A stretch of 64,000 nt of DNA from Prochilodus magdalenae (taxonomy: Eukaryota; Chordata; Actinopteri; Characiformes; Prochilodontidae), in the NCBI GenBank assembly GCA_024036415.1, contig JAMWET010001101.1, positions 272,501-336,500 on the forward strand, written 5' to 3'. A program made the translations under genes and the position numbers. Each line of letters opens with the position of its first letter. The first letter of the stretch is position 1. Positions 23,301 to 38,300 of this stretch are shown here, in pieces. The notes beneath the pieces are model-generated. The model searched no databases and was not told where the DNA came from. It saw only the letters and a list, made by a program, of their open reading frames with translations.

Positions 23301-26300
23301 ATATGAGGTAAAATAATGCACACATTTGACTTTTCCTTCTTCAGCATTTTAATCACTAAATCCTTATTGGAAATCCATTGTTGGATTACATCTTGGTCTG
23401 TTCTCAGAACCATAATGGATGGGATTCCTACAATTTTGGAATAGTCTGGGCAAGATAGTAACATATTTACAATACTTGGGTGCTTCTGAAGTCTAAGATT
23501 TGAGCTTTCACTACTCATAGGCTTGTTCTCATTAACTGATAGACTTGAAAATAAATCAGCATTTTCTGAGGTATTGGGACATGCTGGAGGAAATTCAGGC
23601 ATATCTGGGACACAGGGAAAACCAGGAACAGTTGCAGCTCTCGAGCATGTTTGTCTTAGTGAAACCATATTTTTCACTAATCTGATATCATGGTATGGCT
23701 TCCCCAGGTCACAGATAAGCATTGTTGGATTATCCTTCTTCTGGATACCAAATGATGCCAGCTTGCCAGAGGGACACTGTTGGAAATCTTTGTCAACACT
23801 GAGAAACGCTGTGGAAGGGAACCCCTCAGTAGTAGGGAACCTTGGGCAAGATGGTAACATGTTTACCACACTCAGATGTTCTTGGGGTGTGGACCCTGGA
23901 GCAGAAGGAAATCCAGCAATCCTAGAAGCTGTTGAGCAAGTTGGTCTCAAAAAAATCATTATGTCTTTATCCTCTGTTAAAGCAGCCTGAAACCGTACTT
24001 CATTTTTCTTTAGTTTTCTTTCCCATAAGACCATGTAATCCCTGGGCCAAGTTTCATTTTCTGTAACAGTAACTGGTACTCTTGAAGGTAACCCAGCAAC
24101 CCTTGAGGCTTTTGGACAAGTTGGAAGAAGGCTAGCTACGTTTGATATATCATCCGTATAAAATGGCACAGTTGGAAAGCCAGAACTACTGGCAGATCGT
24201 GGGCAGGTTGGCCTTAGTGAAATCATTTTTTCCACTGTATTTATGTCATGATACTGTATTCCCGGATTATGAATATGCTTAACTGTTTTCTTATTGAATT
24301 GTGTAATACTCCCTGACCCTTCATGTGACTGCCATCCCATAGTTTGTTCTGGTAAAAATAAAGACGGTAAGCCGGGTATGCATGCAACTTTTGGACAAGA
24401 AGGGAGAAGGTTGATCATGCATGGTACAGTGTTTATCTGGGAATGCTCAACCTTTAACCTCTGAGATGAGGATTTGTAAGGAACAGTGCTTTCTCCTTCA
24501 CAGCAGGACAGAGGCATACACATATGCTCACTGTGTTTGCCTTCATGTTCCACGTCCCGCAGTCCTATTGCAACTATACGTTGTTCTTTGCTCTTCTCAT
24601 GTGATTGGTTTTTCATCTGCTCATCCGTCCCTGTTTTAATGTCATGCCAGGATGGGAATTCTGGACCATGTGATACTTTTGCATAGGTTGCCTCAATATC
24701 AGCTGGACTTCCTTCTTCTTTATGCAGCTGTGTAACATGGACGTCCCCTAAAAGACTGACATTAATTGTTGTATCCTCATTCCCCTGATATGATTTTTTA
24801 TTTCTGACCTCTTCATTTTTTCTATCTAACTTGTTTACTGGCAAATCTATACTTTGATTATCAGTTGTATCTTGTGATGACGTGGAGGGCGACCAAGGAG
24901 GATTGGGCATTCTTGGGCAAAAGGGCAGAAAAGCAGACATGCTTTGGGGTCTAAGGGACAGGGAGACCAGAACTCAGGTCAAAAAAGGGGAATGGCAGAT
25001 GGACTTAGGTACAATGGGCACATCTACACACATGCTATAACTCATTTTGTGCATCTATGTTATTTAACTATGACTACAGCATGTAACTAGCCGAATCAAG
25101 TCATGCCATGCCATGCTCCACTTACCCCTGATCCATTTTAGTCTGTTCTGGTCTAACTTTCAGTTCTGTCTCAAGCAGCAGGTTCATTTCTTGCTTATTT
25201 TCATCTGTATGGTTACCAGGACTCTGTGTGGGCTCAGTTTGTGCCACAGAGGTCTCCTTTTTACCAGGTATTATAGGGATGGCTTCATCCTGTATCAGCA
25301 GTGTGACTGACTGTGCATCTATTGAATCTTGTGATTTGCTGCACTTGATTTCAGCTGTGGACTCTGTGACTATGACAGATGCAAGCACTGCATCAGTAGG
25401 GGTCATCTGTGAAACACCCTTCTCAGGCCTAGGCAATTCAAAATATCTGGCTTCTGTGACACTGGAGGTTTTGGCATTAGAAGGCAGTAGAGAGGCCATG
25501 CTCTCAGGTCTGGAAGGAGAAATATTAGGGTGAGACTCGATCAGGCATGATCGTAGCACCATCCTCAAATATTCAGTTCATGTTTATTTTTCCTAATATT
25601 TCAAACAATCGTTCTTCCGAAAAGATAATAACCCATACATGCAAAAATATCCCCACTATTCCACAAATAAAAGTTGATTAATACACATTGTGGTCACAAT
25701 GCATAAATGCAATACAAGCACTGTACATAACTACAAAGACGTGAGTATTGAAACATGGGTGATAACATACAGTTAAATTGATTTTCATCAAGTTGAACCA
25801 TGAAATGTAATTACGTCCTGAACTCACAATGGCTGTGTTAGAAGAAACTACAATCACCCAGGGTAAACCGTGGTTTTACAAAGGAACAATCAAGCTTTCT
25901 ATAAATGGATGTCACATTTAAACCTAATAACCAGATGTTGGAGAACAATACAAGGTTTTCCAGTATAACTGTTCATGCCCAAAACAAAATCCTGCATGCT
26001 GTTCTTTAACCTTTCCAAACAGTTTTATTCATTAAGACACAACATTTAAAATTCCCAGCTGAAGAAAATCCAACAGTACAATCCAACAATCCAACATTGT
26101 TGGTGTGATAATTTGAGGGTGGTGAGTCCTTTCCCCACCTCTTGTTGTGTATTGCGAAATGTTTAAAATGTACATTTTGCTCACTCCAAGTGCAATTTAA
26201 AGGTCACCTATAATGGTTTACCTATTTTTCTCTCTTCTTAAATTTGCTGTAGCTTTTGATTAAATGATCTGCGAAGTTGTAAAGCCTGAAGTGCCTCCTA

Positions 26301-29300
26301 CAGTAACCACTTGTCTCAGGTCCCTGAAACGAAGGAGTTCCAACCCTTTCCTCTGTTACACAATGACTTCATCATGTAAAACAATCTACTGTATACTGGC
26401 TTAAAGACGCAGGAGCTCTAACAGTGGTGCTAATTTTTTGTTTATTTTAATTCAACTGGTCCCCTTTCAAAAAATTGTTCTTTGACTATTTATTTTATTT
26501 GCCAAATATCCAGTCTAACCGAATGATTACCAACAATTTACTCACCCTGGTGTTAGTCTTACAATCTTCTGTCCAAACGCCGACTCTCCTTCCGATTTCC
26601 TGACATCAGAAGAAGCCACTGGACGCTTGTTTTTGGAATCCTCTGGGCTCTGATTGGCTATGCTGATTATTCCAGCTTTACGGGGTGAAGGTCTCAGGTC
26701 ATTGGTTCCATAAGCAGTTGTTTTGGTATCTGTGTTCTCCTCACCTTTACATAAACACACAAAACAACAACAAAGACAAAGTTATGCAAGAACAGAATGT
26801 TTTACAGGATGTATGAGTAATATCAGTAAAACACTTTTTGCTTAGAGTTGCTACGTAACATTGAGTTATAGGCCATTTTGGTTGGTTTCAGTCAGCTGAC
26901 TCAGCTGTTCAGAATGCTACACTATTAACCCGGATTATGTTGCTGTAGTTATTTGAATCTAGACAGCTTGGAAACACACAGCTAGTTTTAGCTCTGTTAC
27001 ACCAACCTGAACAAACCTCTTGACATATACAAACAAATATTTGTTAAAAAAATAACTCTAAGTATCTAAAGTCCTCCAGTTTCTTATTAAGTTGAGATTA
27101 AGTTCTGTTAAGTTTGTCCAACAGTTAGTTGAAAGAACACATTTGTAGGTGGAGCATGGCAAGGTCAATGTTATTCAAAGGAAGTCTTACCAGGATCCAC
27201 TGTACTGGGATATTCTTCCTCTGTCAATATGCTCAGCTGTCGATACATTTCTGAAAAAAAACAACACCAAAGCACAAACATGAACCGTGTGGTATTTATA
27301 CTTTGTATAACGTGTTAATAAGCATGGATCTTTGTCAACCTCCATGAGCTTTAGCACTTCAAAGGGTGTCGGGTGCTTGAATTCATTGCCAATATTAAAC
27401 TGTCTAGACTTGGTGGAAACCCTACTTTCACTAATTCAGCTGATGTCCTGGGTGCCGCAATTTTTATAAATTAGCCCCAAGATATGACAAGCCCATGTTC
27501 CGGGGACATAGCAGCATCATCAGATACTCAACACATAACAGAACTTACAATTATCATCTTCAAACAAGCTGTATTTATAAGACTTTTTTTTAATCCCTCT
27601 TTGCACATTTTGAAAAGCATGAACTTTGTCACAAGCCAATCAGATGCCAAACCTCATGCACTACAACCAATGCCCCCACATGCTATTACAAGACTCTACA
27701 CTATAACTCCACTAAATTGGAAATCACAGTTTAATAGTCTGAAATTCATATTTAAATGAATGAGAAACCAACTCGTTGCATATATGTAGTTGTTTACAAA
27801 TGTCTGGGCACATGTTATATTCTGTGGGTTCAATATGTTCAACTACCTGAAGAGGATATGTTAACAAAACATTTTACTAGAGATGTTTAAACTTTTGCAT
27901 ACAACTGTATATAAACTATTCTAATTATCTTAAGTTATATATTTCAAGTAAAGAGCCGTAAATGCTGTAGAACACATGTTGTCTATTTAAAACATAATAA
28001 TTTCAAATCATTTTCAAACCAGAAAAATCAGGGGCCACTTTTACAATAATTACCATATACTACTTCTGCTAATTGCTGTATGATGAATAATCTGAAATGA
28101 CAAACATACCAGAAATTGCCCTTTTTGTCAATTTTTTTTACATTAACTTTCTTTTTATTCCTTCCTCTGTAAACGCTACAACTTTGAATAGAATTAGATT
28201 TGTTCCAATTTTAACTATATACATATATACAACAGAAACAAAACCATGACAAAAATTCCAAATCGTTCTTGTTGACAAAAAAATCACACAACAAAAATTA
28301 GACATGACTTTACCTGAACACCCTGCAGAGGGTGCCATTGCCAAAGCCAGATTTGTAACAGTCATTATTTAAACCCACACAGTGCGGAGACACAAGGCCA
28401 GTCAGTCTTTCAGCATGCACATTCATTCACAAGCAATGAGAATGGAACTCATTTGAAGCTTCAGGTCACCAGTGTGTACCTTTACATGTGTCAGGGAGAG
28501 AAGCAGGAACGTCTCCACTAATAGGGGGAGCGATGGCAGTTTGGGGCAGAAATTGGGAGCCAGAGACCACAGGAGGTGGGGGAGAGAGTAAAGGAGGTGA
28601 GATCGAAAAAGGAGAGGTAGGGGGATTCACATTAAGGGGGGCTGTAGGTCTGCGCACGTTTGGTCTAACCACGGTGGGGACAACCTGGTGCCTCCATTCT
28701 GACGTCTGGACCCCATGGAAAGGGTCTATGACACATATGCCATGAGAGATGGAAAAGAGGAAGGAAAAGGAAGAGAAGGAGAGAGATGTTACAAGACTAA
28801 AAGAAAGAAAAGAAAGAGTGCAGGTTTAGTGTATATGAAGTGTTTAGCAAGAGGATTCAGGAACATGGATCATTCTGATAGTACAGTGAGGGTTATAAGG
28901 ACAAGGTTATAAAACCCATGCTGTTACAGGGACACTTCAGCGTTATTCAACCTAGGCTCTATCTACCACATATGTTTCGTACTGATCATTTTCACAGACT
29001 ATTATTTTGACATGTTGCATTGTTCCCTCGAAACAACAGAACCCTATTAATATTTTGTAACTAAAGCAAATGTAGGCTGTGAATTTGCTTGACTATATAA
29101 TGTTCTTCCACCCAAACCCTGAGACATCAGGGTGGGGCCCTCAGCTATGGTTTTCTTCCGCTACCTCAGAGCCTGTCTGAATGTAATTCTGCTTCTTCAT
29201 ATATTTGCTTATTCCATGGCAGGAATTTACCCTACTTCACTTTACTTGTATTTTTATGCTTAATAGTATTTTGTCAAAATCTGGGCTCTCATACTTAAGA

Positions 29301-32300
29301 AACAAAACAGTTAACCATCACCCATTCTACCCATCGAGTGGTCTTACCCAACAAGCTTAGTTATTAATACAGCACAGCAGTGGTTTTAGTGTTAATTCAG
29401 TACATACAAAATATCACTACTGACTTCCCATTAAGCCGATTTAGGCTATCAAAACATCCAATAATTCTGTTAATGCCTGTAACATTCCCGATTAGGACAT
29501 CTGCCAGCTTCTTGTTCTAATCTTCCCGTTCTACCTTGGTGCAGCAGTTACTGCATCACCTTGAGTGCCAGAATGTAACCGAACGTAAGAAGCTGAATGC
29601 CAGAATGTAACTGCTGCATCATATAAAGTGGAACAGGAAAAAATGATGAGAAGCTGATGAATACGAATGTGACTTCAGTCATATTTTAATAAAGATAAGG
29701 AGTGATAATCCTACTAGATGATATCCTTCCTGTATTTAGGTGTGCACTATGGTTTTCTTCTTTCTGTTTTGCAGCTGGTGTTACAGTGCCTCCAAACTGC
29801 CATTTCGATGTAAAAAACATGAACACGGCTTTCTACAGCCAGCCAAGGTGCATCGGCCTCCACTGGAATTTGACCAGCTCCTATGTAGATTTAAAAGGGC
29901 TCATTCTAAACTCCTAAAATCACAATGACTTGTTGTTGAAGGGGATTATACAATAATTAAAATGTAGTTTTGTATATTAAATTCTATTTTTGCCAATAGA
30001 TTCCCCTAAATCTTGCACACTTCTCCTTTAAGTTTCAAACAAGGAAAAAGGAAACAGTACAAAAGCAGTTTTGGTTCCTTTTGCTTTGCCTAAGGTTTTA
30101 TTCTTTTTCATGTTCACAGTTCTCTTCTTCTCTCTGAAAATGTATCACTTAAATTGCAACACTTTTGACTGAAGTGAGTCTCTTGTCTACAGGTTTTCTG
30201 TTTGTTTGTAAGTGTTATATTAAATCTAAAATTAATCAACAGTACTCAACAAATGCACCAGATTAAGGATTAGGTTGAAAACCAAAACCTTTTGAGGACT
30301 CCAACTACCGAAGCCCTACAAAGATGCAACAGCAGTCTTATAGTTAAACCAAGTAAGATGAGAACAGACTAAGTGTGTCACTGGTTTAATATTTCCAACA
30401 GATTTAGCAGAGCTTCTCTCAAAGTTTACCCGGTACCTGTCTGAGAGTCGACGGAAGGAGTGCCTGCAGGACCAACAGCAGCAGAGCCAGAAATGTGGGC
30501 AGTTGATGGTAGAGCAGAGACGGGAGGGTGAGGAGTGGGCGGTGAGCTACATGACACAACAGGAGCGGGAGAGTACGGGAGCAAAGATGAAGCCGCAGAA
30601 GCGGGCGGGGGGATGGCAGCAGGAAATAAGTGGGCAGGTGGCTTGGATTCAGAAGGTGCAGAGGAACAAGAAGAAAGGGATTCAGGAACAGAAGCCACCC
30701 CAGATGGTGTTGGGACTGGAGGAGGAGCTTCAGTAGAATACACTGCTTCCATTGGCTGGAAAGCACCATCATTAGTGGGAGAAAACACTTGAGGAAAAGA
30801 CAAAGGAGGATGTGGTGCGCTTAGAGGTGGAGGAGGATACATATGAGGAGTGGCTTTTTTAAGGGGAGGGTCTAACACAGGGGGAGATGAAATGGAGGCA
30901 GGTCTGCGAAGTGTCTGGATGCTTTGCACAGGCATGTGACAGACAGGCTCTGCTAAGCCAGCAGGAACAGGACATAGGCTGGGCTTCACTTCAGGAGACT
31001 TCCACTCCCTCTGCCAAGATGCTAACATGGAGGTGGGGCATAATGGAGAGACAGGAAGCATGCGAGTTGATGATGAATGATGAATAAAAAGAAGAAGAGA
31101 AAGGAGGGTGGGGGAGAAAGAGAATATCATGGTTATGTTAGCAGTATATAGTGTACAGGTCTCAGCTGACCCAGATACACTGCTACTTTACCTAAGCTAA
31201 GTGACTGCTGTTATTAGCATTTCATATGGGGTTATCACTAGCAGGTAAACTTCTGCTCCAAGTTCACTAATACTGTATTTAGCATCAGTCATAATTAGCA
31301 TGTAACTTGGTGCTATTACACCTTAATGATCTCAGAAGAGAGAAAGATATTAGAGGTATGATGTTTTGTTTTGTCTTCATGTGGTCAGAAACAAGATGGA
31401 CTTGCTAATAACGTAATGCTTTCTTTTTTACTTTTAGTTTGTAATTAAACGACAAGTAGGTTTATTTTCCATTACAACAACAAAATGTAGAGCAGGGGAT
31501 GCTAAGCAATGCTTAATAACTGAATTACAACCAGTGTATAATCAGTGTTTGCCATTGTGTTGGCAATCCCAGCTCAAAAGCTCCAAGCTCCTAAAAAAAA
31601 CCTGGTTCCCCACTAGTAAATGTGGTGTTGTTTATGTGCACTCAGTTCATAAATATGATATTCCAGACACAAATTAAAGGAAGTAATATTTAGCTGCTGT
31701 TATTAGTATTTCTTATGGGGGTATTACACCTTGGAATCCTCTGTCTGAAGTACACTACTACTAAGTTAGTTAGCTGCCATTATTAGCATTTCAATCAGGG
31801 GTCCTACACTACGGTCAGCTTTTGTCCCAGGTAAGGTAAAGATTTCACTTAGTTACCTGGCATTATTACTATCTCTTACTGGGCAATTACACCTCAGTAA
31901 AGATCTATAGCAAAAACACCCCCAGGGCTACTTTTCCTAAGTTTCCTAAGATGTTATTTCAGATTGTTACACCTCACTCACACCTAGTTCCAGATATATC
32001 TGAATGGAGATTTTCCATTAAAAGTAGAATGTGGTCCAAAACACGGCTATATCGCTGTTTGGGAAAGCAACCGCAATAGTTTTTTTAGAAACTAAATGGA
32101 AAAAATTGTATAACATATTGAAATGAAAATTGTTAATTAAATTCCATATCAATGTTACTACACAGCTCAGTGAGGTTAAATTACCTGTCTCAGTAGCAGA
32201 GGGCATACTTGTGGGCCTTGTGAGGGTGGAGCCTGGCTCAGCCAATGAAGCTCGGTAGGTTTTTAAAGGGCATGGTGGAGGGGGAGGTATAGAGCCAGCT

Positions 32301-35300
32301 TGGCCAGAGCCAAGACTAGAAGTAAAAGGGTTGGAGGTGGAAGGATGGGGACGTAAAGAGGGAAAACTGAGAGGTCTCCATGCTCCTGGGGCAGCCGACT
32401 GGGTGGCTGAGACCAAGGAAAACAGGAAAAGAGATAAATCAAAGGTGAGAAGAAGCAAAAAATAAGCAGCAGGTAAAGAAGCGAGAGGGAGCCGGTTAAA
32501 AGTGAAGTGAAGATGGTTTGCGTTACAAACCCTCACAACCGGTCAAATCTAACATAACTACTCCCAATATAAAATAGTGGTATAATAAATTAGGTGGGTG
32601 ATATGGCAAAACTGTAATATTACTTCATGCTATATAACACAATGACGTATTTTTGAACAGAGACATTACGCTCCTGTACAAACAGCAAACAAAGCCAATT
32701 TAAAATGCTGACACCTCTGCTTATCATTCACAAGTTCTCTACAACTTGTCTAAAGTAGGGCTGGGTAATAGAACCACGTTTATCATTACCATGATGGATT
32801 CAGCCATAATATGTCATAGAAGATTTCTGATCACATCATGCATGTCATTAGTGATATTAATAACACTTCCCTGTTTAATTAAGAGAAACTGTTGTTTCTT
32901 ATAGTGACACCTGTAATGTGCATATTGTACCCTAATAAATGACTATGCCCATTACCTGTCTGAGCAATATCAGGTAGAGGAGTAGGCTGAGAGGTGGAGG
33001 CGGAAAAGTTGGAGAACAGAGAAAAAGAAGGAACACTGGGTAAATTGGAGGAGCAGGACTGTGGGTGTGACACTACAGCACCCTCAGCAGAGCTGATCTC
33101 CGTCATACTAGAGTCAGCTTGGCCTCCAGAGAGCCTTTGCTGGAGAGACTTAGGCACTTAAAGAAAGCAGAAGAGAAGCAGAGACAAAACAGAGACAGAT
33201 TTAGATAAGCATATAAAGGAAGAGGAGAAAGAAGCCTGTTTGCCAGACTAAACTTGATTTGTTCACTCTTAAACTTAATCCTAAATTTAAGTTATTAGTA
33301 TCAGCCCACAATTTCCTTGTCAGTGCATCTCTGAAGGCAGGAAAAGTGAGTCTGACGTAGGACATTAGGTTTAAATGTGGCACATTAAGACAGGAAGTGG
33401 GGAAAGCTAGTCCTATGAGAAAATTCACAGCATGCTGTATGGGTTACCATGGGGTTCAGGCAAATGCCTCAAAAGACAGGAGCTATAAAGTTCAGCTATT
33501 TATATTCAATCTAAACAGAACAGACAGTTCAGTTCCACACAGCTTCCCACAGTGCATTTAGACACGGTGTGTTTAGGAACATGCAATAAGACGTATCTCA
33601 GAATACAACACAGTGTTAAACTCTGCAGAGTTAAAGAACTCTCAGTGCGTCTTATAACTGTGGCCCCAGTCAAAACATCATTTCTCTAGTCTGATCTCAC
33701 CCTTATGTAAAAGAAGGAGTGCATTATTACATGCATGACTGACTACAGCAAGAATGATCTCTAGGAAGTTTTCCAGAGGATTTTCTAAAGATTAACTTCT
33801 ACATAATAAAAATGGAAAAACTTACACTGGTATATGCGAGACTTCTTCTTGCAAATAAACAACCCCAAATTGTGTGTATCTTACTACACTAGGCATACAC
33901 TCCTTATTTATATGACCATACATGACAATAATGAGACTTGTTTTATGGTGTTTCTCACTGTTTTACATATTATATTTTGTCCTATTCATTAAATTTGATT
34001 GTAATTTACCCTGACATCTGCGTCAGCCTCCATGCACATTTGCACTCGCTGAATAAACAGTTCTTGCATGCATGTATGTACCTGAGCCTGCTGTTGGCTG
34101 GAATATTTTGGGAAGGGCAGGAGGATGGGCGCGAATGAATGCTGGCACAGTGAAGGCGTAAGGGGAGGGACGTGTGGACTGGGCAGAGCCAGCAGGGTGG
34201 GATGGTTGAATGTGAGGCGGTGGGAGTGGTGGAAGAAAAGGATTCAAAGAGGGTGGGGGAGGAAGGTTAGGAGCAGTGACCGACGGACTAGTCCATTTCA
34301 TTTCAGAATGAACTGAACGATGGAGAGAAGGCAGAGGGAGAAACAGAGAGAGAAAGAGAAATGAGGCCTTAGGAGAAGTGAATGATTTGTTTAGAAGGAA
34401 AAAAAGGAAATGAAAAAGGGAAGAGATGGTTTAAAACCACCAAGCATGAAAGTACTCAGATACTCAAAAACACAGACTAAAAATACCATTCATGAGCACT
34501 TCCTGGTATACATCACTGAAGGGTTATTTAAGTTTTGCAGCTACTGACAGGCTAATGCAGGGATCAGACTACACAGACACAGCCCAGTTTGACGAGATTT
34601 TGTTCTCCTGACAAATGTCCACCATCAGGCATAAACATGGACATCAAGAACGAGACACAGGCAGCGTAGCATGAAATAACTGAAGAACAGTGATGAGTTC
34701 ACTACACACTGACAAAAAGTGTAGCATGTCAGAATTTGTTCTGTTTTCCTACCCAGTCTAACTGCCTACTACGTCTGCATGATACTGGAAAATGTATATT
34801 GTGATATGGAGAAATATTCAGTAATATTACCAGATGACATGAACATCAATATTTAGAAAACATTATTCACTATAATATATAATATATAATAATAATATAT
34901 ATAATAATATATAATAATAATAAATGACTTTTTAAAGCTCGTGTGAGTGTTAAACATCTCTTCTGGAACTTGAATGCTCTATTATCAGTTTCAGTGCACC
35001 AAACACAAAAGCAGATGAGCTCTGTGACTACTCTTCTCTATGCATCCAAGAACCCTTAAATCATTGAAATGTTGTAGCATGACATGTTTCAGTTAAGGAT
35101 GCACATCCTGCAGTGTGAGAATTGCTTATGTGCACATTGTGATGATGATGCTAAACTGATGTACTGTGCAACCCCACAGCCTACACGTTCCTTATTGTTG
35201 ACCAACTGGATGAAAAAGTGCTTTCTGGTGCACATATGCAAAGATGGTGAAAAGAAAGAGGGATGCTGCTGTTGCAGCTGTCAGGGGGCTTTATGATGTT

Positions 35301-38300
35301 TCCTCAATAAAGTACCGGTCTAAAACCAAAAATGTTGGTGAGAAATAGCATTTATAGCACCTGGCCTGTGTAGTGTTAGTGACATAAGACAAAATAATTG
35401 TGTGCAGTCTGATCCCAGCAAAGAACTCAAATTAAAGCATGTATACATTAGAAATAAAGTTATAAATAAGTAATAATTATCATTACTTTTCTTTTTATGC
35501 TATTCTAAACAGTACTGTATACACAATAGTTATTTAATGAAATGCAAGATATTACAACATAAAATCAAATATCAAAGATGTGTATGTGCACACGTCTACT
35601 CCCATCTGGCTACAAGATTACCAGAATAATTAATTTACCATTCAAACCTGCTGACTGTATAACATTGCACATTTACTGTGGAGTGACTGAATTATGTACC
35701 CTTTAACTATGACGGTTGAGTATCTGATACCAAATGGACACAACATATTAGAGTCCTTCATGAAAATGAAATGATGAGTTCTCAATATATTCTAAAAAAG
35801 GATATATTGCAATACATCAGTGTATTACTTTTGTGTGGGACAAAACATTCATTTGAAATTGCTTCTAAATGATATTCAGATTATTTAATCTAAACTATAT
35901 ATAGTCACTAACTATATTGCCTTAAACACTGTATCAACAATAACTGACAGTATCATTTGGCAATAAAACTGGGTTATTATGGATGGATACCATCAATTTC
36001 AAATGACATAGGAGATGAATGGTACAAGGCAGAAAGAACTGAGAGACAAGAAAGTGGGAACTAGGAAAATAAGAGAAAGGAAGAATGGAAAGCTACCTGT
36101 GACAGATGAGTGTATGTCTGCAGCAGGTCTGCATGCCTGATCATGAACCCTTTTAACAGTAGGAAGAGGAGCTGACCACAGAGAGGTAGAAATGAGAGAA
36201 AGACAAGGAGTCTCTTTTGTGAAACCTTCCTACACAGTAAATACACCTGCATCTAAGGGGTTCATAAAACCATTGTTCCCAATGAGACAAAGTCAAATAC
36301 TACAGCAAAACATTCTGACTTGAATGCCAAAAATTTTTTGTCAAATAATCAAACAAGGTAGATGATCTATATGGGCACCCACAGTTAACTGGAATCAAAC
36401 CCTGTGACTAAAAATGAACAAAAATAGAGATCAGTTAGGGTTCATAAAAGAGAACCCAGAAAAAAAAAACATGAACAATGAGACAAAGATCATACAGAAT
36501 GCTTGAGAAAGAGAGTGTGAGAACAAGGAAGTGTCTACAGTACACAGTTTTGTGTTTGGGTAAGTGTTTCTGTGTGTGTTTGGGTGAGAAAGAGTTACCT
36601 ATTGCTCCAATGCTGATGTTTCCTGTTGTGCTCGTCCTTCTGTCCTCCTCATCACTGTCATTAAAGTCATCCAGGTTTGCCACATCTGAATGCTTGAGGC
36701 TCATCAGACTGGCTAAGCTCTGCATGTCCTCATCACTACAGAGATAAGTGACAACAGCTCTCATGAGACTACTAAACAAACATTTAGGAATTATACTAGA
36801 GATACTATACTATTTTTTCTTAACACTTCACTGCAATTTACTGCTTAAAGATCTCAACATCAATCACGAAAAAAAACAGCTGAACTGTTTACAGCTCTCT
36901 AGCTCATTGCTAGAATAGTGGAAGCAGCTTAAATCAGCACAATGTAAGGCTATCAGGAGGCTGAAACACACTACAATATGGTGTGCATGCACTGCTGTGA
37001 GTCACCCTATTAAAGTTGCTGGGTCGGATTTCTCTAGTTCTGGAGTTTTCTATGAATACTACACTCACAAACAGATTAATTAGGGAAGAGGCCTGAAGCA
37101 CAACTGACATTACAAACATTATAAAGTGTTCACACACACATAGTGCAGCTCTAAAGTCAACCCAAAACCTTGTTTCAGCTTTTGTAAATGGTCCCTGGTC
37201 ACATTAAGCCATTTTACTGCAATCTTCATAATGTCTGCTAATTTTAGTCATGTCACTGGGCACCAGTGGGAGAAGAAACGTAATACTACCCAGTAACGTC
37301 ATGTTTCAGGTTGAAGTAAGTGCACTTTGACCTATTAAACCACTGATGCCCATCTTGCAAATCCGGCTACTTTATTTTCATACTATATAAATAAAAAGGT
37401 AACTCTCGTTTAAAAAAATATTCTTAGGTTCAGATCACTCTATTATTGTTAATATTATGATTATTATTAATATTTTAATTAAAGATTATTAATATGGGGT
37501 GCCTCGGCATCCTTAACACCCCTACTACAAACCACACTGTTGCCCAGATGTATGACATGGTATACGGCACTTTGCAAAATGACTGTCTACTCCAGACAGA
37601 GATTTTAAAAGAAATTCTGCTAAGATGTACACAGCAGCGATGAACACGTCAACTGCTCTCAGATATTTGTGCCTTCAATGTAGGCCAGTAACTGTGTAGA
37701 AAAATAATCTCAAATGAGATACTACTAACTAGCCACCATTACTATTTAACCTCATAGGGTATACTTCTACTGTCCAGACTACGCCATTTACTGTCTGTAG
37801 AACTGATCACAGGTCAAACAGCACAACTGAACATCCTAATTCACCTCTCTTCTCTTTAAGCAGCTTCAAGATGGTGATTACTCACGTTGCTTTGCCCTCT
37901 TTGAGAAAAATGCATGTCAGACTGAGTTTGAGTGTGGCCTCCACTACTTTCACCGACAGAGGCTTCATCTTGAGTGTCAGGTCGAACTGCGCTGAAGTGG
38001 CACTGGCATATTTCTTCATGTTTACATCCACTGATGCTAGAACTTTCCGGTGACCCTTTGTCTCCTGCATGATTTAAGAAAGGCATTTAGATTAAGTAAT
38101 TAAGATTAAGTAGCATTAAGTAAAACAGATATTCAGTTCTTTAACTAACTTCAATACAACAGGAGCAATAAACACAACAGTGCTAGAGATGCTTCTACTA
38201 TTAGTGAGAGGCTAATTTAAATCAGGTATGTGCCACAAACAATAATGAAGCACAAGCATCAGCATGTACAGATACCTGCTCTAATCACTGCACATTTTAG

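Noticed and set aside
29702..29928. Plus-strand open frame after an acceptor-like CTGTTTTGCAG
   Set aside because: Opposite to the host gene, with no recognisable protein and no partner exons.
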